Positions 47,627-58,672 are shown, counted from the first letter of the stretch. The stretch is DNA of 64,000 nt from Mesocentrotus franciscanus (GCA_037976565.1 CP137667.1:32868790-32932789); one strand, 5' to 3'. Notes: a model not told the origin generated them from the sequence alone. Numbers and translations: made by a program.

Positions 47627-47845
47627 GTAGAGGTGTCGTGGTCTAGTATGGGTCACATGGTTCGCGGCTCGAGTCCCGCTGCATTGACGTCTTTTAGCGA
47701 AATTCCTTGAATGCTTGAGTGCCTCTTCATAGTAATAATATTATTGCAGGGCCCTCAGGGCGAAGAGTATTAATACTGATGAGGCTACCCTTGGTAACAA
47801 GACATATTATTATTATTTTTATCATTATTCTCATTGTTATTATTA
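47627..47845 (+). mobile_element. tRNA-derived SINE with internal deletions (unit D)
   Basis: Retains the head start 'gtagaggtgtcgtgg' and the B-box-like GGCTCGAGTCC, but has lost bases after the A box and most of the body between 'cttttagcga' and 'aattccttgaatgc'. An ATT-rich tail remains. Confidence 0.7.
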
Positions 47846-48494
47846 ATATGATTGAATTAATTCTTTTAAATATTGCAAAGATACGTCACAGTGTTGCCAC
47901 TTTTTATATCAGTGATGACAACTAAAAATATTCATAACTTTTCAATTTTTAATCAGATATTGCTAAAATTTTACTAATTTGTTTCTCTCATTTCTGCTTT
48001 TTATTAGAGCAAGTTAATATCAAGGTGGACTTCCCATTTAAACAGTGTTAATTCCTCACTTTTGCGTTGCTCTAAAGGACGTACAGCCCGCCAAACCCTA
48101 TACGATCCTCCAGCGATCCGATTTTCGAAGAAATGGCAATTATATTTGATATGAAATCTAGGTAAGCAAACATCATCGTCCGCGTTTATTTCCTAAATAA
48201 TGAAATGAATTCCAACAACCGGAATTTTAGTGCATTTAAGCATTTTACTCAGAATCAGCTTTAAATTGTAAACAATCGCACTACTGGTCTGACGTTCGAC
48301 TACGATTATGAGTCAATTTAGCTTTTCCTTTCCAAAATGAAGCTTGATATCATTTTAAATTTGATTTGATTAATTCTTTGAATATTCAGATCCTTAATCA
48401 TTAAGTTTTTTACAAATTCAGATGTTCACATCAAATGCCATTGTAAATTCTTCCAAAATCGGATCATAGTCAGATCGTATAGTTTGTAGTGGGC
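47846..48494. other. Duplicated non-coding flank, unit D (first part)
   Basis: Collinear with 10000-10610 and 37100-37750. No gene is recognised. Confidence 0.5.
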
Positions 48495-48498
48495 TTAA

Positions 48499-49087
48499 AG
48501 GGAAATCCAACCCAAATAGACAACTACTCTCAAAGAAAGCAGAGAAATCAGAGAAGAAAACCGATGAAAGTTTTAATTAAATCTGATAAAATATAAGAAA
48601 GTTATGAATTTTAAAAGTTGTAGTCACTATATCGTATGGGCGCTTCAAATTGGCTGAAGCGGTAATGTCAATGTGATGCAGTGCCGGACTACTTTTCCAT
48701 CTGTTCCAACATATAAAATGACTAAAATTAAAAAAAATTTCATATATTCATTGCTCAGGAGGGTCTATTCTTTTTAGAGGACCTATAATAATATGCTATC
48801 TATAATATAGTTTGAGTAGTGCCCAAAGGGAGAAGGAACTTACGAGAAAAACAGAAATTAATGATATTTTGTACACGGCAAATGGGAGAGTTATCCACGT
48901 CCTACGTCACAATCCGCTGACCGAACTACCAATTTGAGATTCGCATAGACTAAGTGATCTTGTATTTCAAACATTCATAACTTCCATACTATTGGTCCGA
49001 TTCATTTCAAACTTTTGCCATTATGTTTCTGTTATTTTTCTGCTTTCATACAAGTCAACTTGTTACAAGGGTTAGATTGCCCTCAAG
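48499..49087. mobile_element. MITE, possibly TTAA-targeting
   Basis: Units A and C read 'gtagtgggactaatgg' without interruption. Unit D has about 590 extra bases flanked by TTAA (48495-48498 and 49088-49091). The left end reads agggaaatccaaccc. The right end, in reverse complement, contains agggcaatctaaccc, 13 of 15 the same, offset by four bases from TTAA. TTAA duplication is typical of piggyBac and Kolobok families. There is no coding frame. Confidence 0.6.
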
Positions 49088-49091
49088 TTAA

Positions 49092-49631
49092 TGGAAAATA
49101 ACGTTGATTAAAAATACAGATCAAGAACGTTGAATTGTGAGATTTGGAAGTGCAAGTGTCCTGAGCGCCAAGCAGAGGCGCTATACAAGAAGTCATGTGC
49201 CTTATACAAAAGGTTTATGATTCAGAAAAAGGATGGATCGTGATTCCAAAAAGAAAGCATGTCCTATTTCATTTTCTGAATTATAAACCTTCAAAATTAT
49301 GGACCGTATTTCACTATGAAACCTATTTCATTTTCAAAATTCATTTTCAAAATTCCAAAGGTTTATACTTCCCATAATTCACTTTTTTTTATTATGAACT
49401 TTGGAATAACCAAAATTACCAATGAAAATGTATATTAGATATTTTTATGACAATTGAAATCAATTTTCTAGAATGCCGATACAATAAAAACTAGAATACC
49501 ATCACTAAATTTTATTAAAAATACAGATCTCCACATTAAACATTTCTTTTTTCTATCGGGCGCCATCCTGCCACGACTTCCAGCCCTACGTATAGCATTA
49601 TGAATTCAGACTTTAGTACAGTCTGCTCATT
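49092..49631. other. Duplicated non-coding flank, unit D (between inserts)
   Basis: Collinear with 10610-11165 and 37760-38310. No gene is recognised. Confidence 0.5.
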
Positions 49632-49647
49632 GATTAAAGGGCTCGGT

Positions 49648-49905
49648 GTAAAAATGTCAGAGGAAAAAATGTCAGAGGAAAAAATGTCAGAGGTAAAAAT
49701 GTCAGAGGTAAAAATGTCAGAGGTAAAAATGTCAGAGGTAAAAATGTCAGAGGAAAAAATGTCAGAGGTAAAAATGTCAGAGGAAAAAATGTCAGAGGTA
49801 AAAATGTCAGAGGTAAAAATGTCAGAGGTAAAAATGTCAGAGGTAAAAATGTCAGAGGAAAAAATGTCAGAGCTAAAAATGTCAGAGCTAAAAATGTTAC
49901 AGGTT
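49648..49905 (+). repeat. 15-bp minisatellite array, left arm
   Basis: About 17 tandem units of a 15-mer that vary mainly at one site (gaggaa or gaggta), with two gagcta units and a diverged last unit at the inner end. The 15-bp period keeps an open frame with a Met-Ser-Glu-x-Lys repeat, which is a by-product of the period. Confidence 0.95.
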
Positions 49906-50422
49906 GAATATTGGTAATGGTTGTATATTAGGCTTATCGAAAAGATATAACGAAGGATTCTCTGCGGTCATTAATTTCAGCGCTGCTTTATTTTCTTGTT
50001 TCTTTAACTTTTATTTACCTTTCTGCCCGATTATTGCCGAGGGGAGACGGGGGTGTATCCTTCTCTTGGGGGCATAGTGACCCGACTGCCTCCCCCTCAT
50101 ATGCCTTTGTCTAAGCAAGTGATACTGGTACACTGAGCAAACTTCTGGAAAAAAAGAATGTCTAAAATCGAGTAGTTTGGCCATGAATTATAGGCCGAGT
50201 TGTGGCTCGATGGTGTAATCATTAAATAAAAAGAAAAGTCATCACAGCCCCCCCCCCCAAAAAAAGAGGATGAGATATCACGCTGTGAGTCCTCCGCCCC
50301 CAATTCACTGTCCCTTCTGAAGATTGATGGACATTATAACAGCGTGCCAATGACTACTATAAAATGTAATTTCCTACAAATGCATATTTCCAACAATTTC
50401 ACTTTCTTGTGGGCTTGATACT

Positions 50423-50660
50423 TTGATACTTTGATAAAAAGCAGAAACCGCCCATGTTTCGTTTAATGCTAACCGCACCATCACATTCCAGAGAAGCGCG
50501 CGCTTTTCAAAGAGTTGATCGTTGATCACTATTGCGGTATAAATAGTCTGGGAGAACATCAATAAGCAGCTTTGATACTCGATACAAAGCAGAAAGCCGC
50601 CAATGTTACATCAAATGCTAACCGCACCACCACATTCCAGATAAGCGCGCGCTTTGCAGA
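50423..50660. repeat. Direct duplication inside the foldback-like element
   Basis: Two related segments, about 50423-50511 and 50571-50660, share 'tttgatact', 'aaagcagaa', 'aatgctaaccgcacca' and 'agcgcgcgctt'. They lie about 148 bp apart and have drifted, so the duplication is older than the minisatellite homogenisation. Confidence 0.75.
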
Positions 50661-51218
50661 GGTTTAAGCTACATCGTTCTATAATTATTTGCTGTGAGAG
50701 ATCAAACTCTGAAATTGACAAATATTTATTCATGAGCAACATATCAGAAACATAGTTTTACTGTACACATTTATAGCATCATGATACTGCTTGTATATAT
50801 GATAATATTGTTTGAAGGATATTTGGTGCAGGATTTATAAAAGGTGAGCTGGCATACACTGTATACGACAGTTTCCAGCAGGTGCATATTCGTACAAGTC
50901 TACACATTAATCAAAATGCATCATGAATTTGGCAGAAAAAACAGTTGAAATTGAGGGACTTAAACTGTATTTCTCCCACGTTTCTTAATCACAAACATGA
51001 TTTTTTTTTGTATATAAAGTTACACAGTGTTATGGTCGAAAGCACATGACAAAATACCTGGGTAGATATGTCTCAACGTTAACCACTTGTAGGCCTACTA
51101 TCTGACATTCTTCAAGCGAAGCTTTGATATTGTTTGTTAAACTTTTGTAATAAAGTATTGATGAGGGAGACAAAGCATCCGTATTAATGTTTTCTTGTCA
51201 TAACAGTCTTTGCTGGCA

Positions 51219-51382
51219 TTGACATTTTTACCTCTGACATTTTTACCTCTGACATTTTTTCCTCTGACATTTTTACCTCTGACATTTTTACCTCTGACAT
51301 TTTTACCTCTGACATTTTTTCCTCTGACATTTTTACGTCTGACATTTTTACCTCTGACATTTTTTCCTCTGACATTTTTACC
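51219..51382 (-). repeat. 15-bp minisatellite array, right arm
   Basis: About 11 units of the same 15-mer as at 49648 but on the opposite strand ('acatttttacctctg'). It shows the same two variant forms in mixed order. Confidence 0.95.
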
Positions 51383-51602
51383 TGGCACCGATTAAAGTGC
51401 TTTTTTAGTTTGAAATAAAGTTTAGAACAACGAAAATAGTAATTCATTACTTGAAAAATATTATTTGCACGAATCGAAGAGATATATATTTTACTATAAT
51501 GTATTTTAATTCAAAGCTTAAAACTTTCTGCCACAGAAATTTCTTTGCATTCTCAATGTTAACTAAATTTTTAACGTGAAATTAAATTTAGAATGACGGA
51601 AA

Positions 51603-51782
51603 GACTGATTTGCCACACTCAACCCAGGTGATGTAAATGGGTACCTGGCAGGAATTAATTCTTTGAAATGCTAGAGCGCCGTAATGGCAGCACAGCTAAA
51701 GCCGGGGTAATAATCTCCAAGTTTGGAAGCGCTTAGTGATAGTAATAAGCGCTATATAAAAACTGAGTATTATTATTATTAC

Positions 51783-51820
<38 letters not shown>
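51603..51820 (+). mobile_element. SINE, 3' part
   Basis: Contains 'gccacactcaacccaggtg', 'aaagccggggtaataat' and 'aagcgctatataa', then (ATT)n at about 51769-51817. The body resembles the tRNA-derived SINE upstream of the LRR-Ig genes but belongs to a variant with the 'gcgctata' end. Sister units lack it here. Confidence 0.8.
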
Positions 51821-51821
<1 letters not shown>

Positions 51822-52960
51822 AGGTTATCTACACTAATCAGATAAACTTAATAATTGACTAACAATCAAATACATCCAAACTTCACCAACAATGAGGATT
51901 GTCTTCTAACAGCGCTATGGTTTAATTTCAATTCTCTTTTAAAATATGTTGAAGGAAAGACAACAAAAATAACTTACCAAAGAAAGAAATCCCGACCCAG
52001 AGAACAACTGTACGTATAATTATCTACGATCAGGCAGACAAACACATCTCTGTTGTCTCATCCGAAATAGCGAATATAATAATCCCATCGGAAGCTTTAT
52101 CTCAGCTATAATGTGTGACTCTCGCGACGAGAGATGGTTTGCAAGTGGACATAATTAAGCCCCCACACGTCCTCCTATGCGTTCCATAACTTGCGATTAT
52201 GATAATCCTAGTCATAATGTACGTTACCTTTGCAAGCTCAATGTGCGGATTAGCAATTCAATCCAATGACCGGTGTGATAACAATTAGTATATCCTGCAT
52301 CAAAAGTTTATTGGTTTTTGATTGGTTAAAAGTGTGTCACATGATCAAAAATAAACGCATTATCTTGCAAAAAGTACCATTTACCTCAAGTAGGCGGTAC
52401 ATATTACTATGAAAATAATAAAATAATGAAAATTTTATGTCGATATTGCTTTGTACGCGCAAGTATAACTATGCCCGGTCGATATTTTTCGCTTTCCTGC
52501 CCAGCAGTCAGTAGTTTTGACCAATCAGAGGCTTAGAATCTTCATATGCGGTATCTTTATTATATTTTCATTAATATCTCATTTTGTAGAATTATCTATT
52601 AATATGGTCAATTTTTATTTTGTAAAGAAGGCTGTAAAATATGAAATACTTGTTTGAAGCAACTCAATAGAGTATGATATAATCCATCAAATTATCAATT
52701 CCACTTACTGTCCTATTTTGTATGCATTTTTCATCCGATTATTATCTAAGATGTGAAATCTAAATGATTTTTTTTTTCGACGAAAGGCCTTGCAATATTC
52801 CTTTTTGGCGTCATGGATTACGTAGTTTGGCATTTCGTAGCGAAAAGCTCAAAGATAAGTGAGAGGGGAGATTGTCTGTAATCTTCTTGCATGATCCGAA
52901 TATCCTTCTAAATACACATACGATAAAAGGCCTACACACCCACATCCTCTAAGTGTGCCT
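51821..52960. other. Duplicated non-coding flank, unit D (last part)
   Basis: Collinear with 38540-40260. It lacks about 600 bp present in unit C: the text jumps at about 52447 from 'cgatatt' to 'gctttgtacgcgcaag'. No gene is recognised. Confidence 0.5.
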
Positions 52961-53009
52961 GTGTGTGTATGTGTGCGTGTGCGCGCACGCGTGTGCGTAT
53001 GTGTGTGTA

Positions 53010-54108
53010 TTTTTATATTTTAGGTAAAAAAATACAGTTTTGGGATGTGGGTTCAAGAACAATTTATGATTATTTTATAAAAGTACTACAGCAAACGTAT
53101 GGTTTGCAGGTAAGGGATGGGCAAGATAATTATGATTTAATAGATAGTGAATTAAAAGAAATATTTGTTAGACCAAGAATTACTATAGCCTACTCATAAG
53201 AAAACAACGAGAATTTCAATTTAGATTATTGCATGGAGCCATATATACTAATGAGCATCTTCATAGATTTGGTTTTGTTGGGTGATAATTTATGTTCGTT
53301 TTGTAAACAGGAAATAGAATCATACAAACATTTTATTTTAATCTTGCGGGAGCGTTCAAAGGATATGGCAGGCTTTCGTACAACTTTTTGAGTTATATGA
53401 AATTAAAGATTTAGAATTGCGAGATATATTTGTTGGGTTGGCAGGTAGTAGAAATCTGTAATACTATAATTTTCATGGTGAAGTATATTATATTTATGTC
53501 AAGCTCGGGGGAGGGGGGCAAGTACCAACTTTATAAAAGATGAGGAAGATCATTTTTAATTATAGGGATGAGGAAAAGAAAATAGCTATTAGAATGGGAA
53601 AGCTGGGATTACATTTTCTAAACGGTGGGAGTAGCTTAGTGTTAATTAAGATTTGTTTTCCTCTCCACCGTGGGCTTGTTAAAGTGTGACTCTATTTTGC
53701 AGCCTGGATAACTTACTTATTTAGTATATTTCTTGAGTTGAGAATGTTAGCAGACATCCACTGAGTGAGTAGTATGTGTGTGTGTGTGTGTGTAGGTGTG
53801 TGGGTGTGTTTGTGTGAGGGAGGGGGGCAGGGAGGAGCAGGACTTTGTTCCTTGTTCCAGTAAAATAACCTCCAGATTTGTTTTTTTAAAAATTTAATAT
53901 AGAGTGAATAACATATACAATTGACATATAAATTATGTTTATGTACTTTAAGTTTACTTTGTTGCTCAGTTATATACTGCAAATGAGTTTTTGTTTCATT
54001 ATGTTTATGTATAAGCAATTAATATTGAAAACTTTTATATATTTTATTCAACTGTATGTTGTTCTTGTTTGTATTACATTTGGAGGAATAAAACAAAATT
54101 ACAAAAAA
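53010..54108 (+). mobile_element. L1-like LINE 3' fragment inserted in a GT microsatellite
   Basis: Lies between (GT)n at 52960-53009 and (GT)n at 54109-54128, where unit C has a single GT tract. It encodes, across frames, REFQFRLLHGAIYTNEHL and then NLCSFCKQEIESYKHFIL, the zinc-binding region found after the RT of L1/Tx1-type elements. An AT-rich 3' UTR ends with 'aataaaac' and a short A-run. Frameshifts and a stop near 53283 show it is dead. Confidence 0.75.
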
Positions 54109-54340
54109 GTGTGTGTGTGTGTGTGTGTCTCTCTCTCTCTCTCTTTCCCCCTCTCTATCTTTCTTTTGTCCTCCTCTCTCTGTCTCTGTCTCTTTATCTC
54201 TCTCTTTCTCGGTGCCTCACCCTCTCTTGCTCTCTTTTGTTTCTCTTTCTCATTCTATCTCTCTCTTTCTCTTTCTCTCCTTTCCTCACTCTTTCTCCAT
54301 ATATATTTATTTCTCTCTCTCTCTCTTTTACTCTTCATCT
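54109..54340. repeat. GT then CT-rich microsatellite
   Basis: (GT)n followed by a long CT-rich tract. This is the unit D counterpart of 40286 and 28530. The Ser/Leu-rich frames through it are not genes. Confidence 0.9.
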
Positions 54341-55629
54341 TCATCCGAAAATGTTATAACAAGCAGAAAAGAAGGGAAAGTCATAACATTTTTACGTGCT
54401 TTTTACTCCCAAATTGTTCGATTGTCTGATAGGCCTGATAAGAAAAATGAAAAAATAAGAAATAATGAAATTTGAGGGGGGAAAATGGAACAAAATTAAC
54501 GCTCTTATCATAAACTTGACTCATAATAGGAAAAAAAATCAATGTTTTATCCCCTATTTAATTTAATGTTATAATACACTAAAACGGTATAGATTTTACG
54601 GTAATGAAACTCCAATACTAGATATTAATTAGTTGTTGCAGGCGCAATTGTGGTTAGCTGGGAGTTAATGATACAGTGTATATGAATTTTGGATTTTTAA
54701 ATTTTGCTTTGAACGAGTCGACAGAAAGATATGTTTCTCTGACTTCGGTGCGGCAGCAGGTTTCATTTGGTGATTGTTCTGGGTAATAGGTCTGAGAGCA
54801 ATAGGCCATTTTCGTAATGTAACCAAATTTATACTCGCCTCGATACGAATTATTTCATTCACCTGTTACGAATAATTGCGAAATAATTACGAAAATTGCC
54901 TAAAGAAAGGTTTATTATGTAGTACATCATGGGAATTTAATATGTACACTCTGAGATTTTGTAATGACCACAATTAGAGGACATCGACCAAGTCTTTCTG
55001 AAATTCACACGTATATTGTACACACAAAACACAGGCACGAGGCATGAAAACTTGGTCCAAAAGTTTGAAGCTATTTCTAGTCATATTTCGTATAATTATA
55101 TGAGGGCATTTGAAGAGCTATGTTTCTCTGCGACTAAAAAAGAAGGAATAAGAAAGGGCACAAATTAGCAATATTCTCTTTACGAATGTTGATTCGGAAA
55201 AAAATATTTAGGACTGGATAAATCTGGTCGGAAACTGATTCAAGTCGCATTGAAGGTGTTACGAAATGATTCATCCTCCGCCGCTCGCTCGCTTCGCTTT
55301 CTCGGACAAGAAAGACTACCCGCCGTGTTTGTGGAACCAAAACTGGCACTGGGCGGGTTTTGAAGGCCTATCAAGCGCCCGTTTATATTAAGGAATTTCT
55401 GTTTCAGTTTCATTTAATATAATTGTTTCATATTTTACACATATGTATATTTCACATTTTGCAATGATTTCACAATATAAATCGTATACACATGAATAAA
55501 CATGAATAGACATGAATATAAAAACAGACTGGACTAAAAAGAAGAGTGAAAAGCAGATGCTTATAAGTTATAGGCCAAAAACGGTAGTTACTTTTATGAT
55601 AGCCTCCTAAAAATAGACGGAACGAACAA
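54341..55629. repeat. End of unit D and partial unit E, no LRR-Ig gene
   Basis: A short LINE relic shared with units B and C ('gaacgagtcgacagaaag' near 54712) is followed by the block that precedes each LRR-Ig gene ('ggccattttcgtaatgtaacc' near 54805, 'tctgagattttgtaatga' near 54949). Homology stops near 55629 at 'gacggaacgaacaaaa', just where the other units go on into the (GGTAA)n LINE remnant. The array therefore ends here. Confidence 0.7.
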
Positions 55630-55636
55630 AAATATT

Positions 55637-55682
55637 AGTGTCAATCACAAATTTTGTGATTGCAAATTCTGTGATTGACACT
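55637..55682. repeat. Perfect hairpin at the edge of the array
   Basis: 'agtgtcaatcaca' (55637-55649) and its exact reverse complement (55670-55682) enclose a 20-base centre that repeats part of the stem (ttgtgattg). It lies directly at the point where the tandem homology ends. It could be a MITE end, or a structure involved in the breakpoint. Confidence 0.7.
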
Positions 55683-56300
55683 TTTAAAGTAGAATTCGTA
55701 TTTAATTTCATTTAAAATGCCAACTTCTATTTAAGAAAAAACAGGGTAAAAGCTGTTTCAATAGTAACTAACTGTTCATTATCCTTTTTTCTTCTTCCAT
55801 ATCTTAATTTGACTCTGTAAACAATGATGATGTAGAAAAGAATGTTTATCTTCATTACTAGCAGAATTGTTATTAATTGCTTACTTCGAATCGTCGGGTA
55901 GGATGGTCGCGTTATCCGACCTTTTGTGAAAACATGCCCCTTTATTCACGGAATATCACGGTAGTGTTTGGGAAACAAATCCCGAGCTCATCTACAAACG
56001 GCCTGGACTGGTCCAATGTACCTTACACTTTGTGATCCTCCTACGGTAAATCTACTAAAGGACGCGTTCCTTTACGTGCATCTTGGCATGATCTTCTGCT
56101 TTCGATAGGAAAGGTCGTGTGAAGCGACCACCCGATCGGATGCGATAACTCGATGATTAGAAGTAAGCCGTTATCAATTATGCCATTAGGGTATAATTTA
56201 TGGTATAATTAAGTCAGGAACGGATAAGTAGAGTCTCAAGCAAGCGCTATTTGAAAATCCATTTGTCAAGCTTAAAATGTAGTAAAAAGTAAAGAAGGCT
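55683..56300. other. Single-copy sequence, no gene seen
   Basis: Mixed-composition sequence with no recognisable coding region or repeat. Confidence 0.4.
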
Positions 56301-56324
56301 TTTGAGCTTGTATCACTTGCACAT

Positions 56325-56445
56325 CAGCCCTAATATGCAAATATCCATCATCAGGGTAATAATCCGGAGCGACAGGAGTGTCAAGTCTGACAGATAATTA
56401 TGAGCGCTATACAAGAACCCAATATTATTATTATTATAATCATAT
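56325..56445 (+). mobile_element. SINE 3' tail
   Basis: 'cagggtaataatccgg', 'gagcgctatacaagaaccc' and then (ATT)n match the tail type of the SINE at 51603. Confidence 0.7.
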
Positions 56446-56574
56446 ATTGGCTTTTATATGTACTTTCTTTGCATTTGAATAAGTAAGTGAGTTATGGGGT
56501 GACCTAGTACAATCATGTACATGGATTGCAATAACTTTTTTGTTTAAATTCTACATTATAAATCTTTAACTGAA

Positions 56575-56670
56575 TCTTTTTGTGCGCCTTGAGTGCCATT
56601 ATAGGCAGATATGTGCGCTATACAAATCTTAAATTATTATTACATGTATTATTATTATTATTCCAGTCTT
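56575..56670 (+). mobile_element. SINE 3' tail, second copy
   Basis: 'tgcgccttgagtgccattat' and 'gtgcgctatacaaatctt' followed by ATT repeats. Same general tail design as at 56325 but diverged. Confidence 0.65.
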
Positions 56671-57545
56671 TATTAATGCCTGCAAGGGTACTGCTTTCAT
56701 CTCGGATCATCATTTTCTCCCTATCCCTTTTTTCCCCCTTCTCTCTCTCTCCCGTTAAAATTTCAAGCAGTAGATTTCTGTCCAGCAAAGGAAACTGAAA
56801 AGGTTGACGCACGCAAGAATTAAAGGCCCTAAAACCTACTTACTTCTATTTGTCTATTAATATGCTCTAAATATGCAAAATTCCAAACAACCAAATGCAT
56901 CGCGACCCCCATTAGGGCGTTGATAGAATACAAACTTTGTAATTATATCAACGTCCTAATATATTTTCAATATAAAGACTTCAAGTCTTTATATTGCAAA
57001 ACTAAAATTGTTACTATGATGTTCCTGCTTGCTCGCTAAGCTTTATTGAATATTACGCCCCCCCCCCCAGCCCCAGTGACAATAAATCACCGCCCCTGGG
57101 AACTGGCATCACGAAAAAGGGCGCACATGTCTTTCTAGGTGCATAATAGAGAATGCTGTAGAAGGGATGCTTATCACCTTTTCTCTCCAACTTTATCACA
57201 TTTTCTCTCCAACCCCATTACTTTCGCTTACCGTTATATTCCCTTTCTATCATTTTCACCATTCGAGGCCGACAATGTTGCGATTCGTGAACCCTCACAA
57301 ATATTGTCAGAAGTATTCGGAATCAATAGGGCCTCAGTGTTTGAGTCTCGAGCCTGATACTGACTGTCGGTCACGTAAAGTTATTTTTAGCACCAAAATA
57401 TAGATGTAATATATTTTTTTCTGCATACAGAACGATAGAAAACAACTCACATTAGCCAATCAGTACGTTGTTTTTTGTCAAGTGAAATCTACTAAAAAAT
57501 GAAGCTGAATTTGAATTTCAATAAGATTAATGGCGGTATGATCAA
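56671..57545. other. Single-copy sequence, no gene seen
   Basis: Contains a C-run near 57059-57069 and the inverted pair 'aagacttcaag/cttgaagtctt' around 56976. No coding region is supported. Confidence 0.4.
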
Positions 57546-57549
57546 ACAA

Positions 57550-57985
57550 AAACCATCTCAGAAAAAGAAGAAGTAGAAGATGATAAGGAGGAGAAGAGGG
57601 AGGAGGAAGAGAAGGAAGAGGAAGAAGAAAAAGTAAAAAGAAGAAGAGGAAGAAGAAGAAGGAGAAGAAGCAGTAGAAGATGATAAGGAGGAGAAGGGGG
57701 AGGAGGAAGAGAAGGAAGAGGAAGAAGAGGAAGAAGAAAAAGTAAAAAGAAAAGGGGAATAGAATAAGAAGAAGGAGAATAAGAAGTAGAAGAAGAAGGG
57801 AAAAGAGAAGAGGAAGAAGAAGAAGGAGAAGAGGAAGTAGAAGATAAAGAAGAATAACAAGTGAAACGAAGAAGAAGGAGAAGAAGAAGAAGAAGAAGAA
57901 GAAGAAGAAGAAGAAGAAGAAGAAGAAGATGAAGAAAAAAGAAGAAAAAGAAGAAAAAGAAGAAGAAAAAGAAGAAGAAGAAACT
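57550..57985. repeat. GAA/GGA purine tract
   Basis: More than 400 bp of nearly pure purine on the plus strand, with imperfect repeats ('gatgataaggaggagaag' occurs twice, at about 57580 and 57680) and pure (GAA)n near 57883-57928. Long polypurine tracts of this kind can form triplex DNA. Confidence 0.95.
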
Positions 57986-58170
57986 TTCTGGAGAGGTAAC
58001 TGTTGAAAAGATATGATGTTTACGGCGTAGATGGCGCTGTGTGTTTCATTCCAGGATCTCTATGGTTTCAGTGCCTGCGATTCGAATTTTTAGTCAAGGC
58101 TCATGACGGTGCGAGCGGTGGAGACCGTGGACCGGGGGTGCTAGTGGTGGTGGTGGACTAGTGGTGGTGG

Positions 58171-58311
58171 CAGGCCCGTAGCCAGGGGGGAGGGGGCACG
58201 CCCCCCAAAAAATCTCCAAGATCACACACCCATCCTCATAGACCCCTCCCCAGGACGTCGATCAATTACATGTATGTGCCCCCCAAACATCAAACTCTGG
58301 CTACGGCCCTG
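58171..58311. mobile_element. hAT-type MITE in GTG repeats
   Basis: 141-bp insert starting CAGGCCCGTAGCCAG, with its other end in reverse complement CAGGGCCGTAGCCAG. Both flanks read 'ggtggtgg' (58163-58170 and 58312-58319), a perfect 8-bp duplication, although the repeat context makes this weaker evidence. Confidence 0.75.
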
Positions 58312-58345
58312 GGTGGTGGTGGTGGTGGTGGTGGTGGTGGTGGTG
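58312..58345. repeat. (GTG)n microsatellite
   Basis: About eleven GTG/GGT triplets. Together with the GTG triplets before the MITE it looks like one tract split by the insertion. Confidence 0.9.
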
Positions 58346-58611
58346 TGTGAATTTGTCGGAGGGGGTTGTCAGTGATCTTTGCTATGTAGACCTATAGCAT
58401 CAAAAAGGCAGGGCTATCATTTTCCCCTCTCTCCCTCAATCACTTACAGAAATAATTTTACTGTGCTTGCATTTTCTCAGTTCTTCGATAATAAAGAAGA
58501 GCCTAAATTGTTATGGGGCTATTATAAGTATTATAAACTACTTTATATTTCTTTGTAGTTTTGTTTGACAAAAAAACATCAAGGGATCAAATCAAAGTTT
58601 TATTAATGACA

Positions 58612-58672
58612 GGAGAAAGAGAGAGAGAGAGAGAGAGAGAGGGAGAGGATGGGGAGGGGAGGGGGGGGGGAC
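58612..58672. repeat. (GA)n and G-rich tract
   Basis: About 14 GA repeats followed by GGGGAGG-type sequence and a G-run. No coding meaning is seen. Confidence 0.9.

Larger units (their letters stand above)
49640..51389. mobile_element. Foldback-like element with inverted 15-bp minisatellite ends
   Basis: Units A-C read 'tgattaacgtgca' where unit D has 1750 bp inserted between two copies of GATTAAAG (49632-49639 and 51390-51397). The left end carries about 17 copies of a 15-bp unit, 'aaaaatgtcagaggt' (about 49648-49905). The right end carries about 11 copies in reverse orientation (about 51219-51382). The extreme ends (ggctcggtgtaaaaatgtcag and, in reverse complement, ggtgccaggtaaaaatgtcag) agree best where they enter the array. 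The 1.3-kb interior has no recognised gene. Confidence 0.8.
41051..54790. repeat. Tandem duplication unit D (LRR-Ig copy 4)
   Basis: Fourth repeat, from 'acggtgattggcttg' at about 41069 through a LINE remnant (42302), LRR-Ig copy 4, a decayed SINE (47627) and the flank. Private insertions are a hAT-like fragment (43388), a possible TTAA-type MITE (48499), the minisatellite foldback element (49640), a SINE tail (51603) and an L1-like fragment (53010). Confidence 0.8.

Noticed and set aside
49600..49917. ORF coding for a repeated Met-Ser-Glu-Val/Glu-Lys pentapeptide
   Set aside because: The frame exists because the DNA repeat is 15 bp. The inverted array at 51219 gives an unrelated Leu-Thr-Phe-Leu-Pro repeat on the other strand. 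It is part of a mobile element's end.
49648..51382. CRISPR-like array
   Set aside because: The repeats are contiguous 15-mers without spacers, and the setting is an animal genome.
57558..57860. Ser/Phe-rich ORF in the GAA tract
   Set aside because: Low-complexity purine/pyrimidine DNA with no domain.
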